64,000 nt of DNA from Prevotella sp. (GTDB lineage: Bacteria > Bacteroidota > Bacteroidia > Bacteroidales > Bacteroidaceae). Positions within the stretch are counted from its first letter, which is position 1; every line of letters begins with the position of its first letter. Below are positions 44,776 through 53,393 of this stretch, in pieces. The notes under the pieces are model-generated. The model was not told where the DNA came from. It saw nothing but the letters and a program-made list of their open reading frames with translations, and searched no databases. The DNA lies in assembly GCA_017458225.1 (NCBI GenBank), contig JAFTFX010000011.1, positions 1 to 64,000 of the forward strand. Direction: 5' to 3'. The translations under genes and the position numbers were made by a program.

Positions 44776-47700
44776 TTAGATGCCTAAGCGGAGTGTCAGT
44801 GTGAATTGCTTTGACAGAGGAGTGGCCACACCACCGGAGTTGACGAACTCTGGATCCTGGCCGTTCAGCTTCTTGTCAGCGTAGAGCAGCATCAGGTTGG
44901 TGGCATCCAGCTTCACTGAAGCCGTGGTCAGACCGATCTTGCTGATGAGCTGCGGTGAGAAGTCGTAGGTCAGCGAAATGTCTTTCAGACGGATGAATCC
45001 GCCGTCGGCTACACGTGCCGTAGAGTAGTTGTAGGCATTATAGGCATAGCTGAGGTAGCGGTCGTTGTAGTTCTGACGCACTGAGGCGATGGCCGGAATA
45101 TCGGTCAGTTTCTCGTCGCCGGGCATCACCCAGCGGTTCTTGAACTCCTTCGGCATGGCGGCTAGGTCGCTATAGCTGGCAGCGAACACAGGATCCAGAC
45201 GCAGCTTGTTGCCGAACGAATAGGTGACGAACACGTTCAGTCGCCAGTTCTTGTAGCGGAACATGTTGTTCAAACCGCCCGTGATGGTCGGCTCAGACGG
45301 TCCTTCGTATACCAGATGGCCCAAACGCTCGTATTCCTGGAAGTACACGTCGCTGGTGGTCACCTGACCGCTCTCGTTGATGACTTGAGGAATACCCTCG
45401 TCGTTCAGTCCCATGAACTGCAGGGAGAACAGCGCACGGTGCGGATAGCCCTGACGTGCATAGCCGCTGCCCGACACCAGGTCGATGACGCGCGACACCG
45501 ACATCAGGTCGGTAATCTCCGTGTGGTTGTAGGCAAAGGTGAAGTCGGTGGTCCACTGGAAGTCCTTCTGCAGGATGTTCTGCGAAGAGATAGTAGCCTC
45601 AATACCGCGAGACTTCATTGATGCCACGTTGGCATACTGACGACCGGCCAGCTGTGAGTAGTAGTAACCCATCAGGTCGAAGTTGTCGCGCCAGTAGATA
45701 TCAGATACCAGGTTGATGCGGTTGTTCAGGAAGCCTAGGTCGACACCCACGTTGAACTCATGTTTCTTCTCGTAGGTCAGGTCCTTGTTGGCGTAGCTCG
45801 ACTGATAGAGTGCAATTTCCTGCTGGTCGCCCTGCGGACGCCAAACGTTGGCAGAACGGAAAATGGCCTGCGCATTTGAAGCCGCCGTCTGTTCGCCTAC
45901 GAGTGAATAGCTGAGGCGCAGTGTGGCGTGCGACAATAGACCGTTTGTCTGCTTCATCCAGTTTTTGAAGAACGTCTCTTCGTGAGCATTCCATGAGGCC
46001 GATACGTTCCAAGTGGGCAGCCAGCGGCTCTGGCGGCTCTTGCCCAGTTGGTTAGAACCGTCGTAGCGGGCGGTCAGGTTGGCTGAGTAGCGCCCCTTGT
46101 AGGAGTAGTTGGCGTTAGCAAAGTAGGCCAGACGGCGGTTGTAGGAACGTGAATACGTTGTCAGTTCGGTTCCCTCTTCCTTGGCCTGCTTGAAGAAGTC
46201 GGGAGTGATGGTCACCAGACGAGCCTTCTTGTAGTTGACACCGTAGTTTTGGAATTCCGATGCATCATAGTCGGCGCGGTTGGCTTCCATACCTACCAGA
46301 CCGCTGAAGATGTGGGTCTCTTCACCCTTCACCGACCAGACGTGGTTGTAGTTGGCCGTCAGACGGAAGTCTAACTGGCTCACCTCGTTGCGGTTCAGAA
46401 TGTTGATACCGCCAGACTCCATCACCGAGATAGGCCATGAGTTGGGTTTGTCGGGGTCGGTGTAGAGGTAGGGGTTCGAATACATGATGTTCGGGTTGTT
46501 CACGCCGGCACGATAGGCTTCAGCCTGGTTCGACTCGTCCAGAATGATATGCTCGCGCTCAGAGCGGTTCACACGATAAGAACCCAGGGCGTTGATGGTA
46601 ACGCCGAGGATGGGCTTCCATTCCAGTTCACCCTGGAACTTGGTGTCCATCACGTTGATGTCAATGTAGTTGTTGTCCAGTTCCTTGAAGATGCTGAACG
46701 GGGCATAGTTGCGCGTGTACATCTGGTCAGGATCCAGTGTGCGGCTGGTGTTCAGCGCATAGCTGAAGGGGTTGATGTCGAAGTCGCGCGACACGGCACC
46801 GCTCACCACGTCGGTGCTCTGGTTCAGTGTGCCAGGAGCCTTCTGACTGCGGTAGCTGGTATTGGTGCGCAGGGTGGCGGTCAAGGTCTTCGACAGCTTG
46901 TACGAAGCGTTGATGTTGGCCGTATAGCGCTGCACCTTAGAGTCCTTCGTCCATCCCGGATCGAGCATGGCCGACAGCGAAGCATAGAGGCTGGCACGGT
47001 CGGTACCCGACGAAACGCTTACTGAGTGCGTCTGCATGATGTTGTTGTTGAACAGCAGGTCGAACCAGTCGGTGTTTCTGAACTCAGCCTCGCGCAGGTA
47101 GGCGTTCATGGCATTCTGGGTGTAGGGCAGATAGAAATTGCCCGTGGCAGGGTTGTACTCGTTCATCAGTCCGTACATCTTTCCGTAGAGACCAGCCGAT
47201 GAGGCGTTGGCCACCTGCGAGAACTCCAGCCATCCCTTGGCTGCCATCTCCTTGTAGATACCCATCTGCTCCTGTGAGTTCGAGATGTTATAGTTGGAGT
47301 AGCTAGGCTTCAGACGGTAGGTGAACTCACCTGTATAGTTGATAGAGCTGTGACCTTGGCGACCTTTCTTCGTGGTGATGACCACCACGCCCGACATCGC
47401 GCGCGCACCATATATAGAGGTGGCGCTACCATCCTTCAGTACTTGGAACGATTCAATGTCGTCGGCATTCAGACCGGCAATGGCGTTCGAGATCAGCGTT
47501 GTGGCATCGCCCGACGACAGATCGTCGGCATCCACGTTAACAGCGTCTTCCATGATGACACCGTCGACCACCCACAGCGGGCTGCTGGAACCATAGATAG
47601 AGGTGGCACCACGCACACGAATCTTCGGAGCTGTACCGAAGGTGCTCGACACGTTCTGCACGGACACACCGGCAGCACGTCCTTCCAGTGCGCGCGTCAC

Positions 47701-48105
47701 GTCGGCCACACCGTCGAGCTTCGTCTGCTCGGCATCAATCTTCGTCGTTGCGCCGGTGAACAGGCGCTTATCCATTTTCTGAATACCAGTTACCACGACT
47801 TCGTCAACCATTGTTGCGGCAGCAGTCAGCTTCACGGTCATGCCGTTCTTCGGCGTGACCACCATGTCGTTCATGCCGATGTAGCTGATCTTCAGTTTCT
47901 TTCCCTGTGGTACCGTGATAGTGAATTTTCCGTCGACGTTAGTTGTCACGCCTGTGTTCTTCGTGCCGTTGATGAGCACAGAGGCACCTATGATGGGCTC
48001 TCCGTCTTCAGCCGAAAGGACCGTACCCGTCACTTTGTTCTGGGCAAAGGCCGTCCCGATGGCAACGAACAGGCAAATCAATAACGCTGTTACTTTTTTG
48101 TTCAT
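44776..48105 (-). CDS. SusC/RagA TonB-dependent transporter
   Basis: 1109 residues. Signal peptide, carboxypeptidase-like domain (NKVTGTVLSAEDGEPIIGAS), TonB-box region (VDEVVVTGIQKMDKRLFTGA), plug (PLWVVDGVIM, GSATSIYGARAMSGVVVITT) and barrel ending QFTLTLRLGI. First gene of the unit SusC-SusD-metallohydrolase-DUF4302-unknown. Its partner SusD follows 52 bases downstream. Confidence 0.95.
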   Translation of the reverse strand: MNKKVTALLICLFVAIGTAFAQNKVTGTVLSAEDGEPIIGASVLINGTKNTGVTTNVDGKFTITVPQGKKLKISYIGMNDMVVTPKNGMTVKLTAAATMVDEVVVTGIQKMDKRLFTGATTKIDAEQTKLDGVADVTRALEGRAAGVSVQNVSSTFGTAPKIRVRGATSIYGSSSPLWVVDGVIMEDAVNVDADDLSSGDATTLISNAIAGLNADDIESFQVLKDGSATSIYGARAMSGVVVITTKKGRQGHSSINYTGEFTYRLKPSYSNYNISNSQEQMGIYKEMAAKGWLEFSQVANASSAGLYGKMYGLMNEYNPATGNFYLPYTQNAMNAYLREAEFRNTDWFDLLFNNNIMQTHSVSVSSGTDRASLYASLSAMLDPGWTKDSKVQRYTANINASYKLSKTLTATLRTNTSYRSQKAPGTLNQSTDVVSGAVSRDFDINPFSYALNTSRTLDPDQMYTRNYAPFSIFKELDNNYIDINVMDTKFQGELEWKPILGVTINALGSYRVNRSEREHIILDESNQAEAYRAGVNNPNIMYSNPYLYTDPDKPNSWPISVMESGGINILNRNEVSQLDFRLTANYNHVWSVKGEETHIFSGLVGMEANRADYDASEFQNYGVNYKKARLVTITPDFFKQAKEEGTELTTYSRSYNRRLAYFANANYSYKGRYSANLTARYDGSNQLGKSRQSRWLPTWNVSASWNAHEETFFKNWMKQTNGLLSHATLRLSYSLVGEQTAASNAQAIFRSANVWRPQGDQQEIALYQSSYANKDLTYEKKHEFNVGVDLGFLNNRINLVSDIYWRDNFDLMGYYYSQLAGRQYANVASMKSRGIEATISSQNILQKDFQWTTDFTFAYNHTEITDLMSVSRVIDLVSGSGYARQGYPHRALFSLQFMGLNDEGIPQVINESGQVTTSDVYFQEYERLGHLVYEGPSEPTITGGLNNMFRYKNWRLNVFVTYSFGNKLRLDPVFAASYSDLAAMPKEFKNRWVMPGDEKLTDIPAIASVRQNYNDRYLSYAYNAYNYSTARVADGGFIRLKDISLTYDFSPQLISKIGLTTASVKLDATNLMLLYADKKLNGQDPEFVNSGGVATPLSKQFTLTLRLGI

Positions 48106-48163
48106 TATTACTATTGTTACTTTTGTTTAATAATCGTTATGTCGTTAAAGCACATAGAGCATG

Positions 48164-48171
48164 CAAAAGTA
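48164..48171 (-). promoter_or_regulatory. Promoter -7 element of the second SusC gene
   Basis: Minus-strand TACTTTTG, 58 bases before the start codon. No good -33 TTTG at standard spacing. Confidence 0.5.
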
Positions 48172-48358
48172 ACAAATTTTTTTGAAATGAAAGCAGTTTT
48201 TTATAAAAAACGTATTAAAAACAACAATTTTTCATAAAAAAGGGGCCTAATCCGACAAATTTTTCAAAAAGTCGGGGTGTTTGATAACCAAAGAAGGGGA
48301 GATTCGCTATCGCAGAGACGAGAAAATTATCTGCCGAAGAGACGAGGAGAAAAACTGA
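48172..48358. other. Intergenic region without a gene
   Basis: Mostly A/T-rich. A weak CCGAC/GTCGG inverted repeat (~48257-48280) and two imperfect AGAGACGAG repeats (~48313 and ~48338) are seen. Neither is convincing as a terminator or an array. Confidence 0.4.
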
Positions 48359-48715
48359 TTATTTCCCGATGAATTTCTCGATGGCTTTCAGACATTTTTC
48401 GCTGCTGACGGGTTTCGACAGGAAATCGTCGCATCCGGCCTTGATAGCCAGCTGTCGGTCGCTGTCGAAGGCGTTGGCGGTCAAAGCGATGACAGGCAGT
48501 TCGGGATGGGCCTCCTTGATTCTCGAGGTAGCCTCCAGACCGTCCATCACTGGCATCTTGATGTCCATCAGCACCAGATCGAATCCGCCGGCATTCGCCA
48601 TGTCTACGGCTTCCTGTCCGTTCTTGGCGCGCTGGAACTGATAGTCGCGGCGCAGGATGTAGGTCATCAGGATGTAGTTGCTGTCGTTGTCTTCTGCTAC
48701 AAGAATTGTTTTCAT
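48359..48715 (-). CDS. Stand-alone CheY-like response regulator receiver
   Basis: 118 residues, a single receiver domain with no output domain. Phosphoacceptor Asp51 (LVLMDIKMP), acidic pair Glu8/Asp9, Thr79 and Lys101 (SKPVS) are all in place. It most resembles receivers of hybrid phosphorelay kinases. No kinase gene is adjacent; the orphan kinase at 149 is distant in the window and lacks a receiver, so a pairing cannot be claimed. Confidence 0.9.
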   Translation of the reverse strand: MKTILVAEDNDSNYILMTYILRRDYQFQRAKNGQEAVDMANAGGFDLVLMDIKMPVMDGLEATSRIKEAHPELPVIALTANAFDSDRQLAIKAGCDDFLSKPVSSEKCLKAIEKFIGK

Positions 48716-48756
48716 GATTTTGTCTGATTTTATGAGAATGAATCGTTAATTTGTTA

Positions 48757-48764
48757 CAAAAGTA
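48757..48764 (-). promoter_or_regulatory. Promoter -7 element of the receiver gene
   Basis: Minus-strand TACTTTTG, 41 bases before the start codon; no clear -33 element. Confidence 0.5.
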
Positions 48765-48784
48765 CTGTTTTTATTTTGAATACA

Positions 48785-48816
48785 TTTGCTATTATATATC
48801 TTTTTAACTAATTTTG
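48785..48816 (+). promoter_or_regulatory. Promoter of the GH51 gene
   Basis: TTTG at 48785-48788, 20 bases, TAATTTTG at 48809-48816; the ATG is 47 bases further. Confidence 0.75.
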
Positions 48817-48863
48817 CACGTGTTGACACATTGTGATTAAACCTATTATTAATTACTAACAAT

Positions 48864-50897
48864 ATGAATCTAAAACTTATTTCGTGCTCGCTGGCCTTTG
48901 CAGCAGCACTGTCGGCTCAGGCTCAGCATGTCTTCGACGTGCAGACCAAAAAGCTGGGAGCCCCCGTCTCTTCAACCATGTACGGCCTGTTCTTCGAGGA
49001 CATCAACTTCGCTGCCGATGGCGGTCTCTATGGCGAATTAGTGAAGAACCGCTCTTTCGAGTTCCCTCAGACATTCATGGGCTGGCGCGCCTTCGGAAAT
49101 ATTGAGGTGAAGACCGACGGCCCCTTCGAGCGCTGTCCGCACTATGTAGTGCTCAGCAACCCCGGCCATCGCGAGCGTCGCACGGGTCTGCAGAACGAAG
49201 GCTTCTTCGGCATCGGCATCGAGAAGGGCAAGGAGTATCGCTTCTCCGTGTGGGCCAAGGCTCCCAAGGGCAACTCGCAGATTCGCGTGCAGCTCATCAA
49301 CGAGAGCACTATGGGCGAGCATCAGGAGTTTGTTCAGCAGAAACTCGACATCACCAGTTCCGACTGGAAGAAGTATGAGATCGTGCTAAAGAGCAACCGC
49401 ACCGAGCCAAAGGCCCAGTTGCGCATCTTCCTCAGCAGCGGCAATCCCGCAGCTCTCGACCATGTGTCGCTGTTCCCCGTCGACACCTACAAGGGACGTG
49501 AGAACGGTCTGCGCAAGGATCTGGCCCAGGCTCTTGAAGACATGCACCCCGGTGTGTTCCGCTTCCCCGGCGGCTGCATCGTTGAAGGCACCACCCTCGA
49601 CACACGCTATCAGTGGAAGAACACCATCGGTCCGGTGGAGAACCGTCCGCTCAACAAGAATCGCTGGGAAGACACGTTCGACTATCGCTACTATGCCGAC
49701 TACTATCAGTCGTATGGACTGGGCTTCTACGAGTTCTTCCAGCTCTGCGAGGACATCAAGGCCGAGCCGCTGCCCGTGCTGAGTGTGGGTCTGGCCTGCC
49801 AGTTCCAGAACGGTGAGAGTGCACACGCCAAGATGGACGAGCTGCAGCCTTTCATCGACGACTGCCTCGACCTGATTGAGTTTGCCAACGGTCCTGCCGA
49901 CTCGAAATGGGGCAAGATACGTGCTGAGATGGGACACCCCGAGCCCTTCAACATGAAGTACTTAGGCATTGGTAACGAGCAGTGGGACACCCCCTACTTC
50001 GATCGTCTGAAGCCCTTCGTGGCAGCCGTGCGTGCCAAATATCCCAACATCAAGATTGTGGGCACCAGCGGCCCCGACAGCGAGGGCAAGATGTTCGACA
50101 AGGGCTGGGTGGCCATGAAGGAACAGAAGGCCGACCTCGTCGACGAGCACTTCTATCGTCCTGAGGCTTGGTTCCTGGGTACGGGCGACCGTTCGAAGTG
50201 GCCCAACTGCGGTGCTCTGCGCTACGACAGCTACGACCGCAAAGGCCCGAAGGTGTTCGCCGGCGAATATGCCTGCCACGGCAAAGGCAAGAAGTGGAAC
50301 CACTACGAGACATCGCTCTACGAGGCTGCCTTCATGACGGGCATCGAGCGCAATGCCGACATCGTTGAGATGGCTACCTACGCTCCGCTGTTTGCCCATG
50401 TAGAGGGCTGGCAGTGGCGTCCCGACATGATCTGGTACGACAATCTGCGCATGTTCAAGTCGGTCTCCTACTATGTTCAGCAGATGTATGCCATGAACAA
50501 GGGCACCAACGTGCTGCTGCTCACCACCAAGGACCCCGCCGATGCCAAGGGCAAGAAGCTGATTCCCGTTGCCGGCCAGGAGGGCATGGATGGCCTGTTT
50601 GCCTCCAGTGTCTTCGACAGCACTACTGGCGAGGTGGTCATCAAGGTGGTGAACACGTCGAAGCAGGCACAGCCCATCACCGTCAACCTGCTGAACATGC
50701 AGGGCGAGCGCGAGGCCAAGACCCTGACCCTGCAGCACAGCGGCTCGATGGATGACGAGAACACGCTTCAGCAGCCCGAGAAAATTGTTCCCGTGAGCGG
50801 TAGCCTTAACTGCGTCACAACAGGCAAGAAGCAGCAGACTGTGCTGAACGACAACCTGCCGGCTATGTCGTTCCGCCTGTATCGCATCAAGAAATAA
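48864..50897 (+). CDS. GH51 alpha-L-arabinofuranosidase
   Basis: 677 residues; signal peptide ends SAQAQ. It removes arabinofuranose from arabinan or arabinoxylan. Order: GH51 start (MYGLFFEDINFAADGGLYGE), an inserted CBM4/9-like beta-sandwich (~90-220), catalytic barrel with acid/base Glu372 in GIGNEQWD and nucleophile Glu468 in FAGEYAC, and a C-terminal beta domain. Single gene between its own promoter and a terminator; not linked to a SusC/D pair, so probably a stand-alone periplasmic or secreted enzyme. Confidence 0.95.
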   Translation: MNLKLISCSLAFAAALSAQAQHVFDVQTKKLGAPVSSTMYGLFFEDINFAADGGLYGELVKNRSFEFPQTFMGWRAFGNIEVKTDGPFERCPHYVVLSNPGHRERRTGLQNEGFFGIGIEKGKEYRFSVWAKAPKGNSQIRVQLINESTMGEHQEFVQQKLDITSSDWKKYEIVLKSNRTEPKAQLRIFLSSGNPAALDHVSLFPVDTYKGRENGLRKDLAQALEDMHPGVFRFPGGCIVEGTTLDTRYQWKNTIGPVENRPLNKNRWEDTFDYRYYADYYQSYGLGFYEFFQLCEDIKAEPLPVLSVGLACQFQNGESAHAKMDELQPFIDDCLDLIEFANGPADSKWGKIRAEMGHPEPFNMKYLGIGNEQWDTPYFDRLKPFVAAVRAKYPNIKIVGTSGPDSEGKMFDKGWVAMKEQKADLVDEHFYRPEAWFLGTGDRSKWPNCGALRYDSYDRKGPKVFAGEYACHGKGKKWNHYETSLYEAAFMTGIERNADIVEMATYAPLFAHVEGWQWRPDMIWYDNLRMFKSVSYYVQQMYAMNKGTNVLLLTTKDPADAKGKKLIPVAGQEGMDGLFASSVFDSTTGEVVIKVVNTSKQAQPITVNLLNMQGEREAKTLTLQHSGSMDDENTLQQPEKIVPVSGSLNCVTTGKKQQTVLNDNLPAMSFRLYRIKK

Positions 50898-50923
50898 ACT
50901 GTTTCACTTTGTGGTTCATATCG

Positions 50924-50960
50924 AATGAGGGATGCATTCATATTGCATCCCTCATTTGTT
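50924..50960 (+). terminator. Rho-independent terminator after GH51
   Basis: AATGAGGGATGCA and TGCATCCCTCATT form a perfect 13-bp stem, followed by TGTT. Confidence 0.82.
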
Positions 50961-50976
50961 AATAACGAACTACGTT

Positions 50977-51041
50977 ACAAAGTCGTCGACTTTGTTCGAC
51001 AAACTCGTCGACTTTGTTGAACAAACTCGTCGACTTTGTAA
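50977..51041 (+). repeat. 22-bp tandem repeat A, palindromic units
   Basis: Three units of ACAAACTCGTCGACTTTGTT (first unit has G for C at position 6, making ACAAAGTCGTCGACTTTGT nearly self-complementary) plus two variable bases. Each unit is centred on the GTCGAC palindrome. It directly precedes a second, unrelated array; no gene lies in 50898-51237. Confidence 0.85.
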
Positions 51042-51057
51042 ACTCGTTCAATACGGA

Positions 51058-51167
51058 CCGTCGTCTGATTCGATATGAATGGCGGTCTGATTCGGCATAA
51101 GTGGCAGTCTGATTCGATATGAATGGCGGTCTGATTCGGCATAAATGGCGGCCTGATTTAATATAAA
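51058..51167 (+). repeat. 22-bp tandem repeat B, alternating units
   Basis: Five 22-bp units starting CGTCTGATTCG or CGGTCTGATTCG. Two forms alternate: GATTCGATATGAATGG (units 1 and 3) and GATTCGGCATAARTGG (units 2 and 4); unit 5 is degenerate (GATTTAATATAAAAAC). The alternation implies a 44-bp two-unit duplication. The metF promoter starts 13 bases after the array. Confidence 0.87.
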
Positions 51168-51179
51168 AACGAGGCAATT

Positions 51180-51211
51180 TTTGCTTGTTTGCTGTTTTTT
51201 TCGTATTTTTG
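51180..51211 (+). promoter_or_regulatory. Promoter of the metF-holB-ricT-gldH operon
   Basis: TTTG at 51180-51183, 20 bases, TATTTTTG at 51204-51211, 26 bases before the metF ATG. Confidence 0.75.
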
Positions 51212-51237
51212 CAACCAAATTGGCTAAAAGCAAAAGT

Positions 51238-52197
51238 ATGGCAGTAGCAAAGATTGTAAATACAGACAAGGCAGAGCGACAATTCTCTTTCGAGGTGCTG
51301 CCCCCACTGAAGGGCACCGGCACCGAACGGCTGTTTGCCGACATTGAGAAACTGTGTGCGCTGAATCCGGCCTTTATCAATATCACCACCCACCACTCGG
51401 AGTATATATATAAAGAGGTAGGAGAGGGGCGTTTTGAGCGCCAGCGCGTGCGCCGCCGTCCTGGAACCATCGCCGTGGCCGCCGCTATTCAGCAGCGCTT
51501 CGGCGTGACGGTGCAGCCCCACGTCATCTGCAGTGGTGCCACGGTCGAGGATATCGAGTACGAATTGCTCGACTTGCAGTTCCTGGGCATTACCGACTTG
51601 TTGCTGCTGCGCGGCGACAAGGCCAAGGACGACCAGACCTTCAAGCCTACGCCCGGCGGACATGCCCACACCACCGACCTGATTCGACAGGTGCAGCGCT
51701 TCAACGACGGCTTCTTTGCCGACGGAACACCTATCAAGAATCCCAGGCCGAAGTTCGATATCGGCGTGGCCTGCTATCCGGAGAAGCACGAGGAGGCTCC
51801 GAACCTGGAGATGGACATGCAGTATCTGCTGCAGAAACAGCAGTTAGGGGCCCAGTATGCCGTGACGCAACTGTTCTTCGACAACCAGAAATACTTCGAC
51901 TTTGTGGAACGGGCACGCCAGATGGGCATCACCATTCCCATCATTCCCGGCATTAAGCCACTGGCCAAACTGAGTCAGCTGACGGTGGTGCCGAAGACGT
52001 TCCATTGCGACATTCCCGAGCCGCTGGCCCGCGAGATTGTGAAGTGCAAGACCGACGACGATGCCAAACGGCTGGGCGTGGAGTGGACCACTCAGCAGTG
52101 CCATGAGCTCTACAGCCGTGGCATCAACGATATTCATTTCTACACCATGGGCGCTGTAGACTCGGTGGTGGAAATCGTTGAAAGACTGAAAAAATAA
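51238..52197 (+). CDS. metF: Methylenetetrahydrofolate reductase
   Basis: 319 residues from the ATG at 51238; earlier in-frame starts lie in the promoter. FAD-dependent enzyme making 5-methyl-THF for methionine synthesis. Family motifs: FSFEVLPP with the catalytic Glu19, NITTHHSE (Bacteroidota variant of the usual VTYGAG region), LLLRGD and QLFFDNQKYFDFVERAR, IIPGIKPL. First gene of a four-gene unit; holB starts 22 bases on. Confidence 0.94.
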   Translation: MAVAKIVNTDKAERQFSFEVLPPLKGTGTERLFADIEKLCALNPAFINITTHHSEYIYKEVGEGRFERQRVRRRPGTIAVAAAIQQRFGVTVQPHVICSGATVEDIEYELLDLQFLGITDLLLLRGDKAKDDQTFKPTPGGHAHTTDLIRQVQRFNDGFFADGTPIKNPRPKFDIGVACYPEKHEEAPNLEMDMQYLLQKQQLGAQYAVTQLFFDNQKYFDFVERARQMGITIPIIPGIKPLAKLSQLTVVPKTFHCDIPEPLAREIVKCKTDDDAKRLGVEWTTQQCHELYSRGINDIHFYTMGAVDSVVEIVERLKK

Positions 52198-52219
52198 AGG
52201 AATATAAGGATAAAAAGCA

Positions 52220-53389
52220 GTGACATTCAGTGAGGTGATAGGCCAGGAAGAGGTGCAGCAGCGCCTCTTGCAGATGGTGAGAGAAGACCGTCTGCCCCAT
52301 GCCATCATGCTCTGCGGTCCGCAGGGCGTGGGCAAGAAAGCCTTGGCCACCGCCTTTGCGTGCTATCTGCTTTCGAGGAAATCGGAGAACTCTGATCACT
52401 CGGAGAACTCTGAATATTCTGAGTATTCTGATTACTCTGAGTATTCTGAGCCTCCCATGCTGCGGAAACTGGAGCACCCCGACCTGCACTTCACGTTCCC
52501 AACCATCAAACTGCCGTCAATGGGATCGGAGCACATGCCCGTGAGCGACGACTTCATCAGGGAATGGCGCGAACTGATGCTGCAGACCCCATATTTCTCG
52601 ATGGACGAGTGGATGACGGCTATCGGTGCCGAGAACCAGCAGGCCATCATCACAGCCGGCGAAAGCGACGAGCTGGTGAGGAAACTCAGCCTGAAATCGA
52701 GTCAGGGCGGCTATAAGGTCAGTGTGGTGTGGCTGCCGGAGCGCATGAACATTGCCTGTGCCAACAAACTGCTGAAACTGATAGAGGAACCACCGCAGCA
52801 GACCGTGTTCATCATGGTGTGCGAAGAGCCCGACAAGCTGCTGGAGACCATTCGCAGTCGTGTGCAACGCATCGACGTGAAGCGCGTGGACACCGAGGCT
52901 ATCCGCAAGGCACTCGTGGAGCGGCGCGGCATCAGCGAGGAAGCCGCCACACGCATCAGTCGGCTGGCCAACGGCTCGTGGCTGAAAGCCATGCAGGAGC
53001 TGCAGGTGGGATCAGAGAACGAGCAGTTCCTCGACCTGTTCATCATGCTGATGCGACTGGCCTACCAGCGAAAGGTGAGAGACCTGCGCCGATGGAGCGA
53101 GACGCTGGCTGCGTTCGGGCGCGAGAAGCAGAAGCGCTTCCTAGAGTATTTCCTGCGCCTGCTGCGCGAGAACTTCATGTATAATTTTCACCAGCAGGAC
53201 CTCTGCTACATGACCCAGGCCGAAGAGGACTTTGCCCGCAACTTCGCCCGTTTCGTCAACGAGGCCAATGTGCTGCCCATCTATGACATGACCAACAAGG
53301 CCATCCGCGACATCGGGCAGAATGCCAACGCGAAGATCGTGTTCTTCGACTTCGCCCTGCAAATGATCGTATTGCTAATACAAAAATAA
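52220..53389 (+). CDS. holB: DNA polymerase III delta-prime subunit with altered zinc module
   Basis: 389 residues, GTG start. Clamp-loader subunit: FSEVIGQEEVQQRLLQMV, P-loop GPQGVGKKAL (~33), EHPDLHFTFP, and SNKLLKLIEEPP-type sensor (NIACANKLLKLIEEPPQQT). Delta-prime proteins usually carry a four-Cys zinc site between the P-loop helix and the HPDLHF segment. Here those cysteines are absent and residues ~55-77 are a low-complexity run of Ser, Glu, Tyr and Asp encoded by a 9-base microsatellite (52382-52450). The rest of the gene appears intact, and as a single clamp-loader gene it is presumably functional. Operon with metF and ricT (4-base gap). Confidence 0.88.
   Translation: MTFSEVIGQEEVQQRLLQMVREDRLPHAIMLCGPQGVGKKALATAFACYLLSRKSENSDHSENSEYSEYSDYSEYSEPPMLRKLEHPDLHFTFPTIKLPSMGSEHMPVSDDFIREWRELMLQTPYFSMDEWMTAIGAENQQAIITAGESDELVRKLSLKSSQGGYKVSVVWLPERMNIACANKLLKLIEEPPQQTVFIMVCEEPDKLLETIRSRVQRIDVKRVDTEAIRKALVERRGISEEAATRISRLANGSWLKAMQELQVGSENEQFLDLFIMLMRLAYQRKVRDLRRWSETLAAFGREKQKRFLEYFLRLLRENFMYNFHQQDLCYMTQAEEDFARNFARFVNEANVLPIYDMTNKAIRDIGQNANAKIVFFDFALQMIVLLIQK
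52382..52450 (+). repeat. In-frame 9-base microsatellite in holB
   Basis: About seven imperfect repeats of a 9-base unit of the type TCTGAGTAT/TCGGAGAAC/TCTGATTAC, encoding Ser-Glu-Tyr, Ser-Glu-Asn and Ser-Asp-Tyr triplets. It stays in frame. Confidence 0.85.
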
Positions 53390-53393
53390 TAAA

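Noticed and set aside
48252..48345. Terminator or tandem array downstream of the receiver gene
   Set aside because: The CCGAC/GTCGG stem is only 5 bp and the AGAGACGAG repeats are two imperfect copies; neither passes as a real element.
50977..51167. CRISPR array
   Set aside because: Units are directly adjacent with no unique spacers, and no cas gene is in the window.
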